Assembly: GCA_964396265.1 (NCBI GenBank)
Contig: CAYNEM010000014.1
Coordinates: 7,599-71,598 of the forward strand
DNA from: EA-27 sp964396265
GTDB lineage: Archaea; Thermoplasmatota; Thermoplasmata; RBG-16-68-12; EA-27
DNA: 64,000 bases
Reading direction: 5' to 3'
Made by a program: the position numbers and the translations under genes. The notes under the pieces were generated by a model. It searched no databases. It had not been told where the DNA came from and saw only the letters and a list, made by a program, of their open reading frames with translations. Shown piece by piece: positions 8,237 through 17,349 of the stretch (its first letter is position 1; every line of letters begins with the position of its first letter).

Positions 8237-9145
8237 CTACCGCGCTCCGGCTTCCGGTTTCGTGGCGCTCGACCGCCGCGTGAGGACCGCCCAAACGCGC
8301 CGGAGGGGGCGTGTCACGATCTCGATCCTGCCCGTCTTGATCCCTACGTAGACGAGGGCCGTGAACACCCAGTAGGAGAGGTACGCGACCGCCTCGAGCC
8401 ACGTGGGGTTGTCGTTGTACCCGATCAGGCCCCGGAGGACGAACCCCGCAGGGTTGTCCTGGCTGTCGGGGAAGGAGAGCTTCACGTTGTACACCTCGCC
8501 CGAGAGCCACGGGAGGATCCCCGCCTCCTGGAGCTCGTGGGCGCCGAACGCGAAGAGGCCCGCCGCAATGATGACGAGCACGAGACCCGTCACTTGGAAG
8601 AAGCGGCGGAGGTTGATCTTCCAGGACGCCCCGTAGATGCCGAACCCGATGAAGCCCGCGGCGACGAGACCGATCCCCACGCCCGCGACGAGGTCGGCGG
8701 TCGTCGTCTGCCCGGCTAGACCTGCCATGAATAGGACCGTCTCCACGCCCTCGCGGAAGACCGCGATGAACGCGAGCGCCGCCAAGCCCATGACCTGGCG
8801 ACCGTCGACGAGGATCTCGATCCGCTGCTCGACGTGGCGCCGGATGTCCTTCGCGGCCTTCATCATCCACAGGATCATGGACGTCAGGACGATGACGGCG
8901 ATGATCGCAGCGATCCCCTCGAACAGCTGTTCCTGAACGCCGCCAAACTCGCCCCAGGCGAGGGCCCAGACCGCGGCGACGGCGGCGCTCACCGCGATCG
9001 CCAGCGCGGCCCCGAGGAACACGTACCTTCGGAGCTCCTTCTTCCCGATCTTCGTGAGATACGCGACGATGATGCCGACGACGAGAGCGGCCTCGATCCC
9101 CTCCCGTAGCCCCACGATGAGACCCGGAACGATTCCGACCGCCAT
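8237..9145 (-). CDS. FTR1-family iron permease
   Basis: 302 residues with about seven membrane helices. The two diagnostic REGxE motifs are present: LREGIEAALV near residue 15 and FREGVETVLF in the middle. FTR1/EfeU proteins import iron across the membrane, usually as Fe3+ linked to oxidation. No EfeO or EfeB partner is nearby. The start at MAVGIVPG puts the first helix directly at the N-terminus. It is divergent from a DtxR-type regulator, and the spacer carries two perfect palindromes, so iron-dependent repression by that regulator is likely. Confidence 0.9.
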   Translation of the reverse strand: MAVGIVPGLIVGLREGIEAALVVGIIVAYLTKIGKKELRRYVFLGAALAIAVSAAVAAVWALAWGEFGGVQEQLFEGIAAIIAVIVLTSMILWMMKAAKDIRRHVEQRIEILVDGRQVMGLAALAFIAVFREGVETVLFMAGLAGQTTTADLVAGVGIGLVAAGFIGFGIYGASWKINLRRFFQVTGLVLVIIAAGLFAFGAHELQEAGILPWLSGEVYNVKLSFPDSQDNPAGFVLRGLIGYNDNPTWLEAVAYLSYWVFTALVYVGIKTGRIEIVTRPLRRVWAVLTRRSSATKPEAGAR

Positions 9146-9163
9146 GTGCGACCCGCCTATGAT

Positions 9164-9177
9164 TTCGGTCGACCGAA
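9164..9177. promoter_or_regulatory. Palindromic operator 1, predicted DtxR/IdeR-type site
   Basis: TTCGGTCGACCGAA is a perfect 14-bp palindrome located 19-32 nt upstream of the FTR1 start codon, over its core promoter. It shares the half-site TTCGG with operator 2 at 9215. Placement between an iron permease and a metal-dependent repressor supports a metalloregulator site. Confidence 0.65.
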
Positions 9178-9214
9178 CCTCTCGGGTCCGCCCAAACGGG
9201 GGCCGCACATAAGG

Positions 9215-9230
9215 TTTCGGCGCGCCGAAA
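9215..9230. promoter_or_regulatory. Palindromic operator 2, predicted DtxR/IdeR-type site
   Basis: TTTCGGCGCGCCGAAA is a perfect 16-bp palindrome. Its centre is 52 bp, about five helical turns, from the centre of operator 1, so both lie on the same DNA face. A weaker third copy (TTTCGG-4-CCTAAT) is at 9246-9261. Confidence 0.65.
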
Positions 9231-9334
9231 TCGACGGACCGGATGTTTCGGGGCACCTAATTGAACCCTCCGTATGTACGCGAACGCATCGCGCGCAAAG
9301 CTTTATCGAGGTCGCAACCGTGGCTCGCGTAGTC

Positions 9335-9778
9335 ATGTCGGCGGTCGGCTCCCACAGCGAGAACGTGGAGATGTACCTGAAGGCGATCTTCCTCGTCTCC
9401 AAGGACGGCGACGGGAGGGCGAAGACCGGCGACATCTCGAAAGATCTGTCCGTCTCCCCTTCGTCCGTGACGGAGATGTTCGACAAGCTGCACAAGGAGG
9501 GGCTCGTCCGGCACGCGAAGTACCAAGGGGCGTCCCTCACAAAGAAGGGCGACGCGTACGCGCGTCAGATCCTACGCAAGCACTGCGTGATCGAGCGGTT
9601 CATGGTCACCACGCTGCACTATCCGAAGGGCGCGTTCCACGACGAGGCGTGCAAGTTGGAGCACGTCGTGAGCGACGAGACTGAGCAGCGCCTCCGGAAG
9701 CTCGTCGGGCAGCCGAAGACGTGCCCCGACTGCTACGACCTAGGCAAGCATTACTGCTCCCTCCTGTTCCCTTCGTGA
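9335..9778 (+). CDS. DtxR/MntR-family metal-dependent transcriptional regulator
   Basis: 147 residues. An N-terminal winged helix (residues 5-65, with TGDISKDLSVSPSSVTEMFD as helix-turn-helix) is followed by the dimerisation and metal domain. The latter holds KHCVIERFMV and DEACKLEHVVS, the Cys/Glu/His ligands typical of DtxR proteins. There is no SH3-like third domain; the C-terminus ends in a Cys cluster (TCPDCYDLGKHYC). Likely Fe2+- or Mn2+-dependent repressor of the divergent FTR1 gene and of itself. The ATG was preferred over the in-frame GTG at 9320 because a TATA-like CTTTATCG lies about 28-35 nt before it. Confidence 0.88.
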   Translation: MSAVGSHSENVEMYLKAIFLVSKDGDGRAKTGDISKDLSVSPSSVTEMFDKLHKEGLVRHAKYQGASLTKKGDAYARQILRKHCVIERFMVTTLHYPKGAFHDEACKLEHVVSDETEQRLRKLVGQPKTCPDCYDLGKHYCSLLFPS

Positions 9779-9815
9779 ACTCCGGGTCGGAGCGGTCTCC
9801 GGCGAGACCCGTAGA

Positions 9816-10613
9816 CTAGGATGGGACCGGATCCAGGCCTGAACGGTAGCCGCCCGGGTCGATCACGGTTTCCAGGTAGCCGAGGAGGCGGAACGCGCGC
9901 GTGACGTCCGCGCGCATCGCCGTCAATCGGGGGACCTCCTCCGGGGAGACTTGGGCCTTCGCGGTCCCTCCGAGGTGGCGCACGCGGACCTGGCGGAACC
10001 CCCGTCCTCGTAGGAACTCCTCCGCCGCTTCCACTTGACGGAGCACCTCCAACGTGACCGCGGTCCCGTGGGGAATCCGCGAGGACAGGCACGCGTTGTT
10101 CGGCTTGTCCCAGAAGGAGAGGCCCACATGCTTCGCGAGTCCACGGACATCCGGTTTCGCGAGGCCGAACTCCACGAGGGGATGCCAGAACCCCGCCTCA
10201 TCCATCGCGCGGATCCCCGGCCGGACGTCCCCGAGGTCGGAGACGTTCACGCCGTCCGCGATCGTCGTGAAGCCCTCCTTGGCGGCGATGGCCGTGAGCT
10301 CGCCTGCGAGTTCCGTGCGGCAGAAGTAGCACCGGTTCGTCGGATTCCGGCGGTACTCTGCGTTCGCGAGCTCGGAGACGAACGTCACGCGAAGGGGGAT
10401 GCCTATCTCCTCCGCCTCCGCGCGCGCCTCGGCGAGCTCCCGACGGGACAGGCTCTCCGCATCTGCGATCACCGCCAGGGCGTTCCCGTCGAGCGCGTCA
10501 TGCGCGAGCTTCGCGACGAGCCCGCTGTCGACGCCGCCGGAGAATGCGACGAGCACGCGCTTCCGTTCTCGGATCGCCGCGACCATGGCATCGTACGCGA
10601 GCGTCGTGTCCAT
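9816..10613 (-). CDS. larE: LarE-type ATP-dependent sacrificial sulfur transferase
   Basis: 265 residues. The PP-loop ATPase motif AFSGGVDSGLVAKL is at the N-terminus; NPTNRCYFCRTEL carries the Cys region from which LarE donates sulfur; ACLSSRIPHGTAVT is the third conserved block. LarE adenylates and sulfurates the pyridinium carboxylate precursor of the nickel-pincer cofactor of lactate racemase. LarB, LarC and LarA are not in the window, so another substrate is possible. It is divergent from thrC and shares a short AT-rich promoter with it. Confidence 0.85.
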   Translation of the reverse strand: MDTTLAYDAMVAAIRERKRVLVAFSGGVDSGLVAKLAHDALDGNALAVIADAESLSRRELAEARAEAEEIGIPLRVTFVSELANAEYRRNPTNRCYFCRTELAGELTAIAAKEGFTTIADGVNVSDLGDVRPGIRAMDEAGFWHPLVEFGLAKPDVRGLAKHVGLSFWDKPNNACLSSRIPHGTAVTLEVLRQVEAAEEFLRGRGFRQVRVRHLGGTAKAQVSPEEVPRLTAMRADVTRAFRLLGYLETVIDPGGYRSGLDPVPS

Positions 10614-10638
10614 GGGAATGTCTGCATATCGACCTCGT

Positions 10639-10648
10639 CTTGATAAGG
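10639..10648. promoter_or_regulatory. Shared TATA-like element for the larE/thrC divergent pair
   Basis: CTTGATAAGG reads as TATA-like on both strands (TGATAAGG forward, CTTATCAAG reverse). It stands about 25-33 nt from each start codon (GTG at 10672 and ATG at 10613). The spacer is only 58 bp, so the two promoters probably compete for the same TBP/TFB position. Confidence 0.5.
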
Positions 10649-10671
10649 GCATCGCACCATCGACGGCCCGC

Positions 10672-11874
10672 GTGACGAACCTATCGCACCTAGAGTGCTC
10701 GAAGTGCGGACAGACGTACGACGCAACACTCCGAAACCTCTGCCCGAAGTGCGAACGCCCGCTCCTCGCGCGATACGACCTCGAGAGGGTCCGGAAGGAG
10801 GACCTCCTTCCCCGCCGCGACCTCTGGCGTTATCTCCCGCTCCTGCCGCTCGCGAACCTCGACCAGGCGTTCCCCCTCGGCGAGGGCGGGACGCCGCTGT
10901 TGCGCGCTAGCAACCTCGAAAAGGCCGTGGGCCTCCGGGAGGTGTACGTGAAGGACGAGTCCGCGAACCCCACGGGCACGTTCAAGGCGCGGGGGATGGC
11001 GGTGGCCGTCCCGATGGCGAAGGCGCTCGGGGCGACGAAGCTAGCGGTGCCGAGCGCGGGGAACGCCGGGAGCGCGATGGCCGCGTACGCCGCCAAGGCG
11101 GGGATGGAGTCACTCGTCGTGATGCCGCGCGACACCCCCATCGAGATTGTGCGCGAGACCTCCGCCTTCCCCGTCCGCCTCTTCTTCACGGAGGGCCTCA
11201 TCACGGACGCCGCGGAGATCGTGAAGGAGGCCTCCCGGAAGCTCGGCTACTTCCTGATGGCGACGCTCCACGAGCCGTACCGCGTGGAGGGGAAGAAGAC
11301 CATGGGCTACGAGGTGTGGGAGCAGCTCGGCGGCCTCCCGGACTGGGTCGTGGTCCCGACGGGCGGCGGCACGGGCGTCGTCGGACTGTGGAAGGCGTTC
11401 GAGGAACTGCGGGCCCTCGGATGGTACGAGGGGCGTCCCCCGAAGATCGCATTCGTCCAGGCGGCCGAGTGCGCGCCCCTCGTGCAGGCGTTCGACCGCG
11501 GGAAGGAGACTGCGGAGGAGTGGAAAGGTGCAAAGACGATTGCAGCAGGTCTCCGCGTGCCCAAAGCGATCGCGGACGCACTCGTGCTGCGCGCGACGAG
11601 GTCGTCCGGAGGACGGGGCGTCGCCGTCACGGACGGGGCGATGGCCGCCGCCACGGCGGAGCTCGCAAGGCTCGAGGGCATCCACGCGTGCTTCGAAGGC
11701 GGAGCCACCTTGGCGGCGCTCCGCCAGCTCGTCACAAACGGACACATCCAGCCGGACGAGCGGGTCGTCCTGTTCAACACGGGCACGGGACTGAAGAACG
11801 CGCGGGCGGCGGCGGGGATGAAGGTCGCGACGGTGCGCTCGTACGCCGAGTTACGGAAACGGCTGCACGGCTGA
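10672..11874 (+). CDS. thrC: Threonine synthase
   Basis: 400 residues from a GTG. Converts O-phospho-L-homoserine to L-threonine with PLP. The N-terminal zinc ribbon (CSKCGQTYD and CPKCERPLL) is typical of archaeal threonine synthases. The PLP lysine lies in NPTGTFKARGM, the phosphate loop in VPTGGGTGVVGLWK, and SAGNAGSAMAAYAAKAG is the substrate loop. Length is normal. The next gene on the opposite strand ends one base after this stop. Confidence 0.93.
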   Translation: MTNLSHLECSKCGQTYDATLRNLCPKCERPLLARYDLERVRKEDLLPRRDLWRYLPLLPLANLDQAFPLGEGGTPLLRASNLEKAVGLREVYVKDESANPTGTFKARGMAVAVPMAKALGATKLAVPSAGNAGSAMAAYAAKAGMESLVVMPRDTPIEIVRETSAFPVRLFFTEGLITDAAEIVKEASRKLGYFLMATLHEPYRVEGKKTMGYEVWEQLGGLPDWVVVPTGGGTGVVGLWKAFEELRALGWYEGRPPKIAFVQAAECAPLVQAFDRGKETAEEWKGAKTIAAGLRVPKAIADALVLRATRSSGGRGVAVTDGAMAAATAELARLEGIHACFEGGATLAALRQLVTNGHIQPDERVVLFNTGTGLKNARAAAGMKVATVRSYAELRKRLHG

Positions 11875-11875
11875 C

Positions 11876-14800
11876 TTAAGGTTCCCCCGACGGGAGGGCC
11901 CGACCCTCGCCCGGGAAGCACCGGAGGCGGACTCCCTTCCGCTCGAGGCGAACGAGGCCCTTCGAAGCCAGACCGCGGATATGATACAGGGCGTGCTGGC
12001 TTGTGATCCCTAGCGCCCCTGCGATGTCCTTCACCGCCAGCCCGGGGACCTGGCGGATCGCGCCGAGCATCCGCATCTGGACCTCGTGCAATCCGCCGCC
12101 GTCCTCCGGCACGCGGACGCCAACGGGGAAGAACCGCTTGTGGGCGCCGTAGGTCTGCGCGCGGAGGATGCCCTCGCGCTCCAGGACGACGAGGTGATAC
12201 GACAGCGTGCCGTTCGTCAACTGCAGGTTGTGCTTGAGGTGCGAGTACGTGTCGCCCGGGTGGACCATCAGGTATCCGAGGATCATCCCGCGGGTCTGGT
12301 GCTCGAGCAGTTCGTTCCGGCGGCGCCGCGCGTACAGGGGCACGAACAGGAATTTCAAGAGGAAAAGCTTGCCGCCCTCCGTCGACGCCATCGCCGCGGC
12401 GAACAGGATCGCGCCGCCAAGGACGATCCATCCGATCGGGCCTGACGTGACGGAGACCTCGATCATGTCCTCGTCCGTCGCACCCTGGCGGTCCGTCACC
12501 CGGAGGAGGATCTGGTATCGGCCTGCGTCCCGGAACACGTGCGACGCGCGCGCTCCGAAGAGGACGGCCACGACCCGCCCGTCGTCGTCCTCGATGCGCC
12601 AGGCGTAGCCCGCGATGTCCCCCGTGGATTGCGTCGCGACGAACGTCACCGGCTCCCCGACCTGCGCACGGTTCGGGCCGAGTGCCTTCGCGACCGGCGG
12701 TACCACGGGCGGCGGGGGCTCTGTCCGGAAGGTGATGAGCACCCGGACCGCGAGAGGGTTCCCCGGCGCGCTGTCGTCCTTGGCGGTCGTCGTGAAGGAG
12801 AGCGCATACCCCGCGTCCAAGGGGAACGGATCGTGTAGGATTGTGAGGACCTCGGTGTCCCCGTCGCCGATCGACCAGACGAACAAAGGCACGATCGCAG
12901 GCGCGATGGAGAAGGACGCCTGAAAGGAGGATCGGTTCACTCGCTCCGACCACACGAACGAGACTTCGTCGTTCAAGGGCACGCCGAGTTCACGGTCCTC
13001 CGGGAAGCTCCGGACGAGCGTGGGCGGCGTGGAATCGATGCCGAAGGGAAGGCTGACCTCTGCGCCCTTTTCGCCGAGAGCGTCCGTCGCCTCCGCGCGA
13101 ACGACGACGGACGAGACATCTAACCGCGGCAGCGTCCACGGGAGCGACGCGGGACCCACCGCCACAACGAGGCCGGCCTCCACGACGACCCACGTCGCTC
13201 CTCCGTCCGGGGAGTACGAGAGGGTCACGTAGAGGACGCTGTCGTCAGGGTCCGCGGTCGTCCAAGCGATTTCGTGGGCGCTGCCGCCCGTCCAGTCCTC
13301 CCCCCCAACGGGGGTGACCAGATCAATCGTCGGTGCACAAGGGGTCGCGAAGGACCACGCAAACGGGATGAGGGGATTGCCCGGGTCCGAATCGTCCGTG
13401 AATGGCGCGCCGATCGAGAGGTCGTAAGGCGTGCACGCCTGGACGCCGGAGAGGGCGACGTGCAGACGATCGGGGAGGGTCCACGTCACAGTGCGGCCGA
13501 CCGGCGGCTGGACCGTGAGCGGGTCGGACGCGGGGAGCCCCATCGGCTCCGAGAAGTCCACGACGAGGTCCACTGGGAGCGGAGTCCGGGCTCCTGAGGG
13601 AGTAGCGGTCACGACCGTTGGCTTCGTGGAATCGATCCCGAACGGCGCGCTCTCGGACGAGACTGTCACAGTCCCCTCCGTGGCGGTGACGTTGACGATG
13701 GCGTCCTCGGCATCCGACATCGGGAGGACCCACGGGAACGCCTCCGTGGCGGCGGTCCCCCCCGGGACGGCCACGTCGCGGACGCCGATCGTGCCGGTCT
13801 GAGCTCCGCCCGCGTACCGATACACGACCGTGACGGCGAACGTCCGATCGAACGGTCCGAGGTTGTCGACCTCGACGAGCACCGTGTGGCTCGACCCGCC
13901 GGTCCAGGACTCGCCGCCTAGGGGCCCGAGGAGCCGGACCGACGCGCCCGCGCCGCAGCTCGTGGTGAACGACCACGGATTGGAAGATGGGCCGGGGGCC
14001 AGCGGAAGACCCGAGGGGTCCGAGCCCTCGACGCGCACCCCGTACTGCGTGCATGACCGGAAGAGCCCGTGGACGACGGTGAGGGCCTGGTAGACGGGAT
14101 CCCAGGCGTACTCGAACACCGTCAGGGTCGGCGTGAACGATACGACGACGGACCCCGGGTCCATCCCCTCGCTGAATGAGATCACGACCGGGTCGTCCCG
14201 CGGCACGCCCGTCTCGCCATCCGACGGCATCGTGATGGCGAGGTACGGGCTCGAGCACGTCGTCACGAAGGACCACGGATTCGGCACGGGGCCCCAGACC
14301 AGCGGGTCGCCCATCGTGTCGTTCGCCGCGACGCCGATGACGAGCATCATACAGGGGGGCAGGGAGCCGCTCGGGTGGTAGAAGGACACCGACGTGTTCC
14401 CCGCGTACCAGACCGGGGTGAGATTGGTCGGCGGTTGCAGGTTCCACGTAAGCGAGGAGGGGTCCATCGCCTCGCTGAACGTCGCGGAGATCGTCGCATT
14501 GAGGAGGACGTCGACCGCGCCGTCCACGGGATTCGTGGACAGGACGCGAGGGTTGGCGCAGTTCGTGTCGAAGCTGAGGTATATCCCGGGCGACAGGGGA
14601 TTCCCCGCCAGGTCATCTCCCGCCAGCCCGATCGCGTACGAAGTGCATGCGGTCCATCCATTCCGCGGCGTGAGCCAGAGGTCGTCGGAGGCAGGCCAGG
14701 TCGCATCGATCACGATCGAGGGCGCCAGGGACCAGGTCACGTTCGGAGTGTCCATGGCCTCGGAAAACAGGACATGCAGGGGCTGGTCCAGGAGGACGTG

Positions 14801-15265
14801 TGTCGACCCGCGGGGCGGATCCACCGAGAGAACCGCAGGGTCCGCGGAGTCAATCGTGAAGGACGCGGCGCTCGTCCTGCACGTGCTGTTCCCCCCGCCG
14901 TCCCAAACGCACACGCGGATCCGTGCGGTCGTCACGTTGACCCCGGGCACCGACCAGTCGTACGTCGCGCCCCCCGTCGGGTAGTAGCCCGACACGACCG
15001 GCGTCGGGAAGGTGGTCCCGTTGTCCATCGAAGAATCGATTGCAGTCAGAAGCTCGATCTCGCCTCCGTCCGTCACGTTCCAGCGGATGGGGTAGGCGAC
15101 CGTGCCCCGGAGGATCTCCCCGCCGTCCGGGTCAAGGGCGGAGAACGAAGAGAACGTGGGCGGGATCCCCGCGCGCGCTGGGCCGAGCGGTGACAAAATC
15201 CAGCCTGCAGCGAGGAGGCTCATCAGGATCAGGAGCTGAGCCCGCCCACGTGGATTTGGAGCCAT
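11876..15265 (-). CDS. Single-pass membrane protein: Ig-like/PKD ectodomain with two cytoplasmic winged-helix domains
   Basis: 1129 residues. A signal peptide (about 1-32) leads into a large ectodomain of SbsA-type Ig-like repeats (FSEAMDPSSLTW, FSEGMDPGSV, DFSEPMGLPAS), beta-sandwich modules beginning GGEDWTGGSAHEIAW, and a PKD domain near 860-940 (FVATQSTGDIAGYAW). One membrane segment (about 943-975) is followed by basic LYARRRRNEL. The last 150 residues form two winged-helix domains: GDTYSHLKHNLQLTNGTLSY (about 1002-1022) and VKDIAGALGITSQHALYHI (about 1078-1097). This order suggests a one-component receptor that binds DNA at the membrane. A GGTGGAGG site precedes the ATG; a TATA-like CTTTATACG near 15337-15345 lies further up. 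Divergent from the caxA-like gene. Confidence 0.85.
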   Translation of the reverse strand: MAPNPRGRAQLLILMSLLAAGWILSPLGPARAGIPPTFSSFSALDPDGGEILRGTVAYPIRWNVTDGGEIELLTAIDSSMDNGTTFPTPVVSGYYPTGGATYDWSVPGVNVTTARIRVCVWDGGGNSTCRTSAASFTIDSADPAVLSVDPPRGSTHVLLDQPLHVLFSEAMDTPNVTWSLAPSIVIDATWPASDDLWLTPRNGWTACTSYAIGLAGDDLAGNPLSPGIYLSFDTNCANPRVLSTNPVDGAVDVLLNATISATFSEAMDPSSLTWNLQPPTNLTPVWYAGNTSVSFYHPSGSLPPCMMLVIGVAANDTMGDPLVWGPVPNPWSFVTTCSSPYLAITMPSDGETGVPRDDPVVISFSEGMDPGSVVVSFTPTLTVFEYAWDPVYQALTVVHGLFRSCTQYGVRVEGSDPSGLPLAPGPSSNPWSFTTSCGAGASVRLLGPLGGESWTGGSSHTVLVEVDNLGPFDRTFAVTVVYRYAGGAQTGTIGVRDVAVPGGTAATEAFPWVLPMSDAEDAIVNVTATEGTVTVSSESAPFGIDSTKPTVVTATPSGARTPLPVDLVVDFSEPMGLPASDPLTVQPPVGRTVTWTLPDRLHVALSGVQACTPYDLSIGAPFTDDSDPGNPLIPFAWSFATPCAPTIDLVTPVGGEDWTGGSAHEIAWTTADPDDSVLYVTLSYSPDGGATWVVVEAGLVVAVGPASLPWTLPRLDVSSVVVRAEATDALGEKGAEVSLPFGIDSTPPTLVRSFPEDRELGVPLNDEVSFVWSERVNRSSFQASFSIAPAIVPLFVWSIGDGDTEVLTILHDPFPLDAGYALSFTTTAKDDSAPGNPLAVRVLITFRTEPPPPVVPPVAKALGPNRAQVGEPVTFVATQSTGDIAGYAWRIEDDDGRVVAVLFGARASHVFRDAGRYQILLRVTDRQGATDEDMIEVSVTSGPIGWIVLGGAILFAAAMASTEGGKLFLLKFLFVPLYARRRRNELLEHQTRGMILGYLMVHPGDTYSHLKHNLQLTNGTLSYHLVVLEREGILRAQTYGAHKRFFPVGVRVPEDGGGLHEVQMRMLGAIRQVPGLAVKDIAGALGITSQHALYHIRGLASKGLVRLERKGVRLRCFPGEGRALPSGEP

Positions 15266-15406
15266 CCTCCACCATTGAATGGCCGCCTCCGCACTGTCTC
15301 GTCGCGTATTTGGCCTGATTGAAACGCCCCTGTAATCGTATAAAGGATTAGTGGTCCGACAGGGCGGTGCCGAACCATTAAGCGGAGCGTAGGCATCCGC
15401 CGCCCG

Positions 15407-16519
15407 ATGGCCGAGGCCGGGAAGTGGAAGTTCCTGCTGCTCCCTGCCGCCCTCGTCCCAATCCCGATCCTGCTCCGCCTGTTCGCTGCCCCGGACCTCG
15501 TGGTGTTCGCGGCGGCGGGCGTGGCGGTGATTCCACTCGCGCACCTGATGGGGGTTGCTACCGAGGAGCTCGGGAAACGCGCGGGGCCAGGGATCGGCGG
15601 CTTCCTCAACGCGACCCTCGGGAATGCGACGGAGCTCATCATCGCCTTCGTCGCCCTAGGCCGCGCAGCCGCTCTGGCGGGAGCGGGGAACCAGGCGGCC
15701 GCGGACGGCCTCCTGGAGGTCGTGAAGGCCTCGATCACGGGCTCCATCATCGGGAACATTCTCCTCGTCCTCGGCCTCAGCATGCTCATCGGAGGGCTTC
15801 GGTACAAAACACAGGCCTTCTCCGTGCGGGCAGCCGAACTTCAGGTGACGCTCCTGGTGCTCGCCGTCGTCGCCCTCGTCATGCCCGAGCTGTTCCAATT
15901 GTCTACCGGGCGCGCGAGCCCGGGACAGCTTTCCAACGTCAGCCTCGCCATCTCCGTACTGCTCCTCATCGGGTATGTACTGGGCCTCGTGTTCTCTCTC
16001 CACACCCACAAGGACGTGTTCAACCCCGTAACAAAGGAGCAGGAGGAACCGATCTGGAGCCGGAACCTCGCGATTGGCGTCCTCCTCGGGGCGACGGCCC
16101 TCGTTGGCCTCATCGCGGAAATCCTCGTCGGGGCCGTCGAGGGCGTCACGCCGGCTCTCGGAATCCCGCGTCCCGAGCTGTTCATGGGAGTCGTCGTGAT
16201 CGCGATCATCGGCAACGCTGCCGAGCACGGCGCCGCCGTCACCATGGCGTGGAAGAACAAGATGGACCTCAGCGTCGGCATCTGCACGATCTCGAGCGTG
16301 CAGATCGCGTTGTTTGCGACTCCCGTCCTCGTCCTCGCGTCGTTCGCCCTCGGGGCGCCCTTTACGCTCGCGTTCGAGATCTTCGAACTCGTCGCGATTG
16401 TCCTCGCCGTGGCAATCCTGGCGGTAATCGCGAAGGACGGAGAGACGAACTGGTACGAGGGCGTCCTGCTCCTCCTCGTCTACGGAATCATTGCGTTCGG
16501 GTTTTTCTACCACCCATGA
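15407..16519 (+). CDS. Calcium/proton antiporter, CaCA superfamily (CAX)
   Basis: 370 residues, about eleven membrane helices. The two inverted alpha-repeat signatures are clear: LNATLGNATELIIAF near residue 70 and VIAIIGNAAEHGAAVTMAWK near 270. The central loop carries acidic residues (TKEQEEPIW). Family members export Ca2+ or other cations in exchange for H+. The ATG has a TATA-like CATTAAG about 23-29 nt upstream. It is divergent from the transmembrane winged-helix protein, which may control it. The 3' end overlaps the next convergent gene by 32 bp. Confidence 0.92.
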   Translation: MAEAGKWKFLLLPAALVPIPILLRLFAAPDLVVFAAAGVAVIPLAHLMGVATEELGKRAGPGIGGFLNATLGNATELIIAFVALGRAAALAGAGNQAAADGLLEVVKASITGSIIGNILLVLGLSMLIGGLRYKTQAFSVRAAELQVTLLVLAVVALVMPELFQLSTGRASPGQLSNVSLAISVLLLIGYVLGLVFSLHTHKDVFNPVTKEQEEPIWSRNLAIGVLLGATALVGLIAEILVGAVEGVTPALGIPRPELFMGVVVIAIIGNAAEHGAAVTMAWKNKMDLSVGICTISSVQIALFATPVLVLASFALGAPFTLAFEIFELVAIVLAVAILAVIAKDGETNWYEGVLLLLVYGIIAFGFFYHP

Positions 16520-17315
16520 GGGTCTTCGCGACCTTCTGGTGACGCGCGCACAGAAGGCCGCTCTCGACCTGCGCGTGGAGCAACTCCTCCTGCCAGTGCG
16601 CGTTGAACAGCACGCAGTCCCCGTCGTCGCAGAACGGCTCCCCCGTCGCATGGTAGAACAGCGCCTGGAGCGCGTATCCCTTGGCGACCTGCGTGAGGCG
16701 CGCGTCGTCGAAGTCGAGGAACCGCCCCGCGAACCCCTCCTTCAGCGACTCGTATCGCGCGTCCGCGCTCTCGATGCGGAGCCCGCGTTTGGCGGCGTAG
16801 AACGCGCGGGGCTTGGCGGGGCCCTCCACGAGCCCGCTGGTCGAGATGAGGGACGGGTATCCGAGGACGACGGCACGTGCATGGTACCTCCGGTCCGCAT
16901 CGTCGAACGTGCCCAGCAGGCGGGACGTGAACGCGACGTGGGCTGACCGGAGCGTCCGCTCCTTTGGCGGCAGGGCGGCCCGCAGGATTCGCTGGAGCCG
17001 AACGCCGTCGTAGAGCACGCCCGGGGATCCGCGTTCTGGGGATTCCATTCGGCGGCGCTCGAACATGACGAGAGGCGGAGGCGGCTCGTCCGTCGGGAGT
17101 GGATGGGCAATGTCCGAGACGCGCATCGCGGCCATCTCCCTGGCGAGGGCGTCCAGGTCCGCGACCTTGTGGTGGAGCAGGAACTCGTGTCGAACCCTCG
17201 TCGGGATCCCGAGGACCTCCGCGAGGTGTGCCGCCACCGCCTTCAGGTCGAGCACCGCGGAAGAAGGATCCTCGTACAGGTAGACGCGGTCCGGCGCGAC
17301 GACAACGTCCGCCAC
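16488..17315 (-). CDS. Conserved archaeal protein, resembles the DUF6775 putative metallopeptidase family
   Basis: 275 residues from a GTG with a reverse TATA-like CTTATCC about 25 nt upstream. The C-terminal region is the most distinctive: CDDGDCVLFNAHWQEELLHA followed by a Cys/His end (LLCARH). Other His pairs (FLLHHK, RYHAR) could be metal ligands. From memory this fits the DUF6775 family, named a putative metallopeptidase; there is no HExxH motif, so enzymatic activity is unproven. No signal peptide or membrane segment is seen. It lies just upstream of, and divergent in function from, the thiazole synthase gene. Confidence 0.55.
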   Translation of the reverse strand: MADVVVAPDRVYLYEDPSSAVLDLKAVAAHLAEVLGIPTRVRHEFLLHHKVADLDALAREMAAMRVSDIAHPLPTDEPPPPLVMFERRRMESPERGSPGVLYDGVRLQRILRAALPPKERTLRSAHVAFTSRLLGTFDDADRRYHARAVVLGYPSLISTSGLVEGPAKPRAFYAAKRGLRIESADARYESLKEGFAGRFLDFDDARLTQVAKGYALQALFYHATGEPFCDDGDCVLFNAHWQEELLHAQVESGLLCARHQKVAKTLMGGRKTRTQ

Positions 17316-17349
17316 GCGCGGCGAACGCGCGCGCGGGATAAGGGATTGT

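Noticed and set aside
9320..9334. GTG as the start of the DtxR regulator
   Set aside because: In frame, but the TATA-like box would be only about 13-20 nt away; the ATG at 9335 fits better and matches family N-termini.
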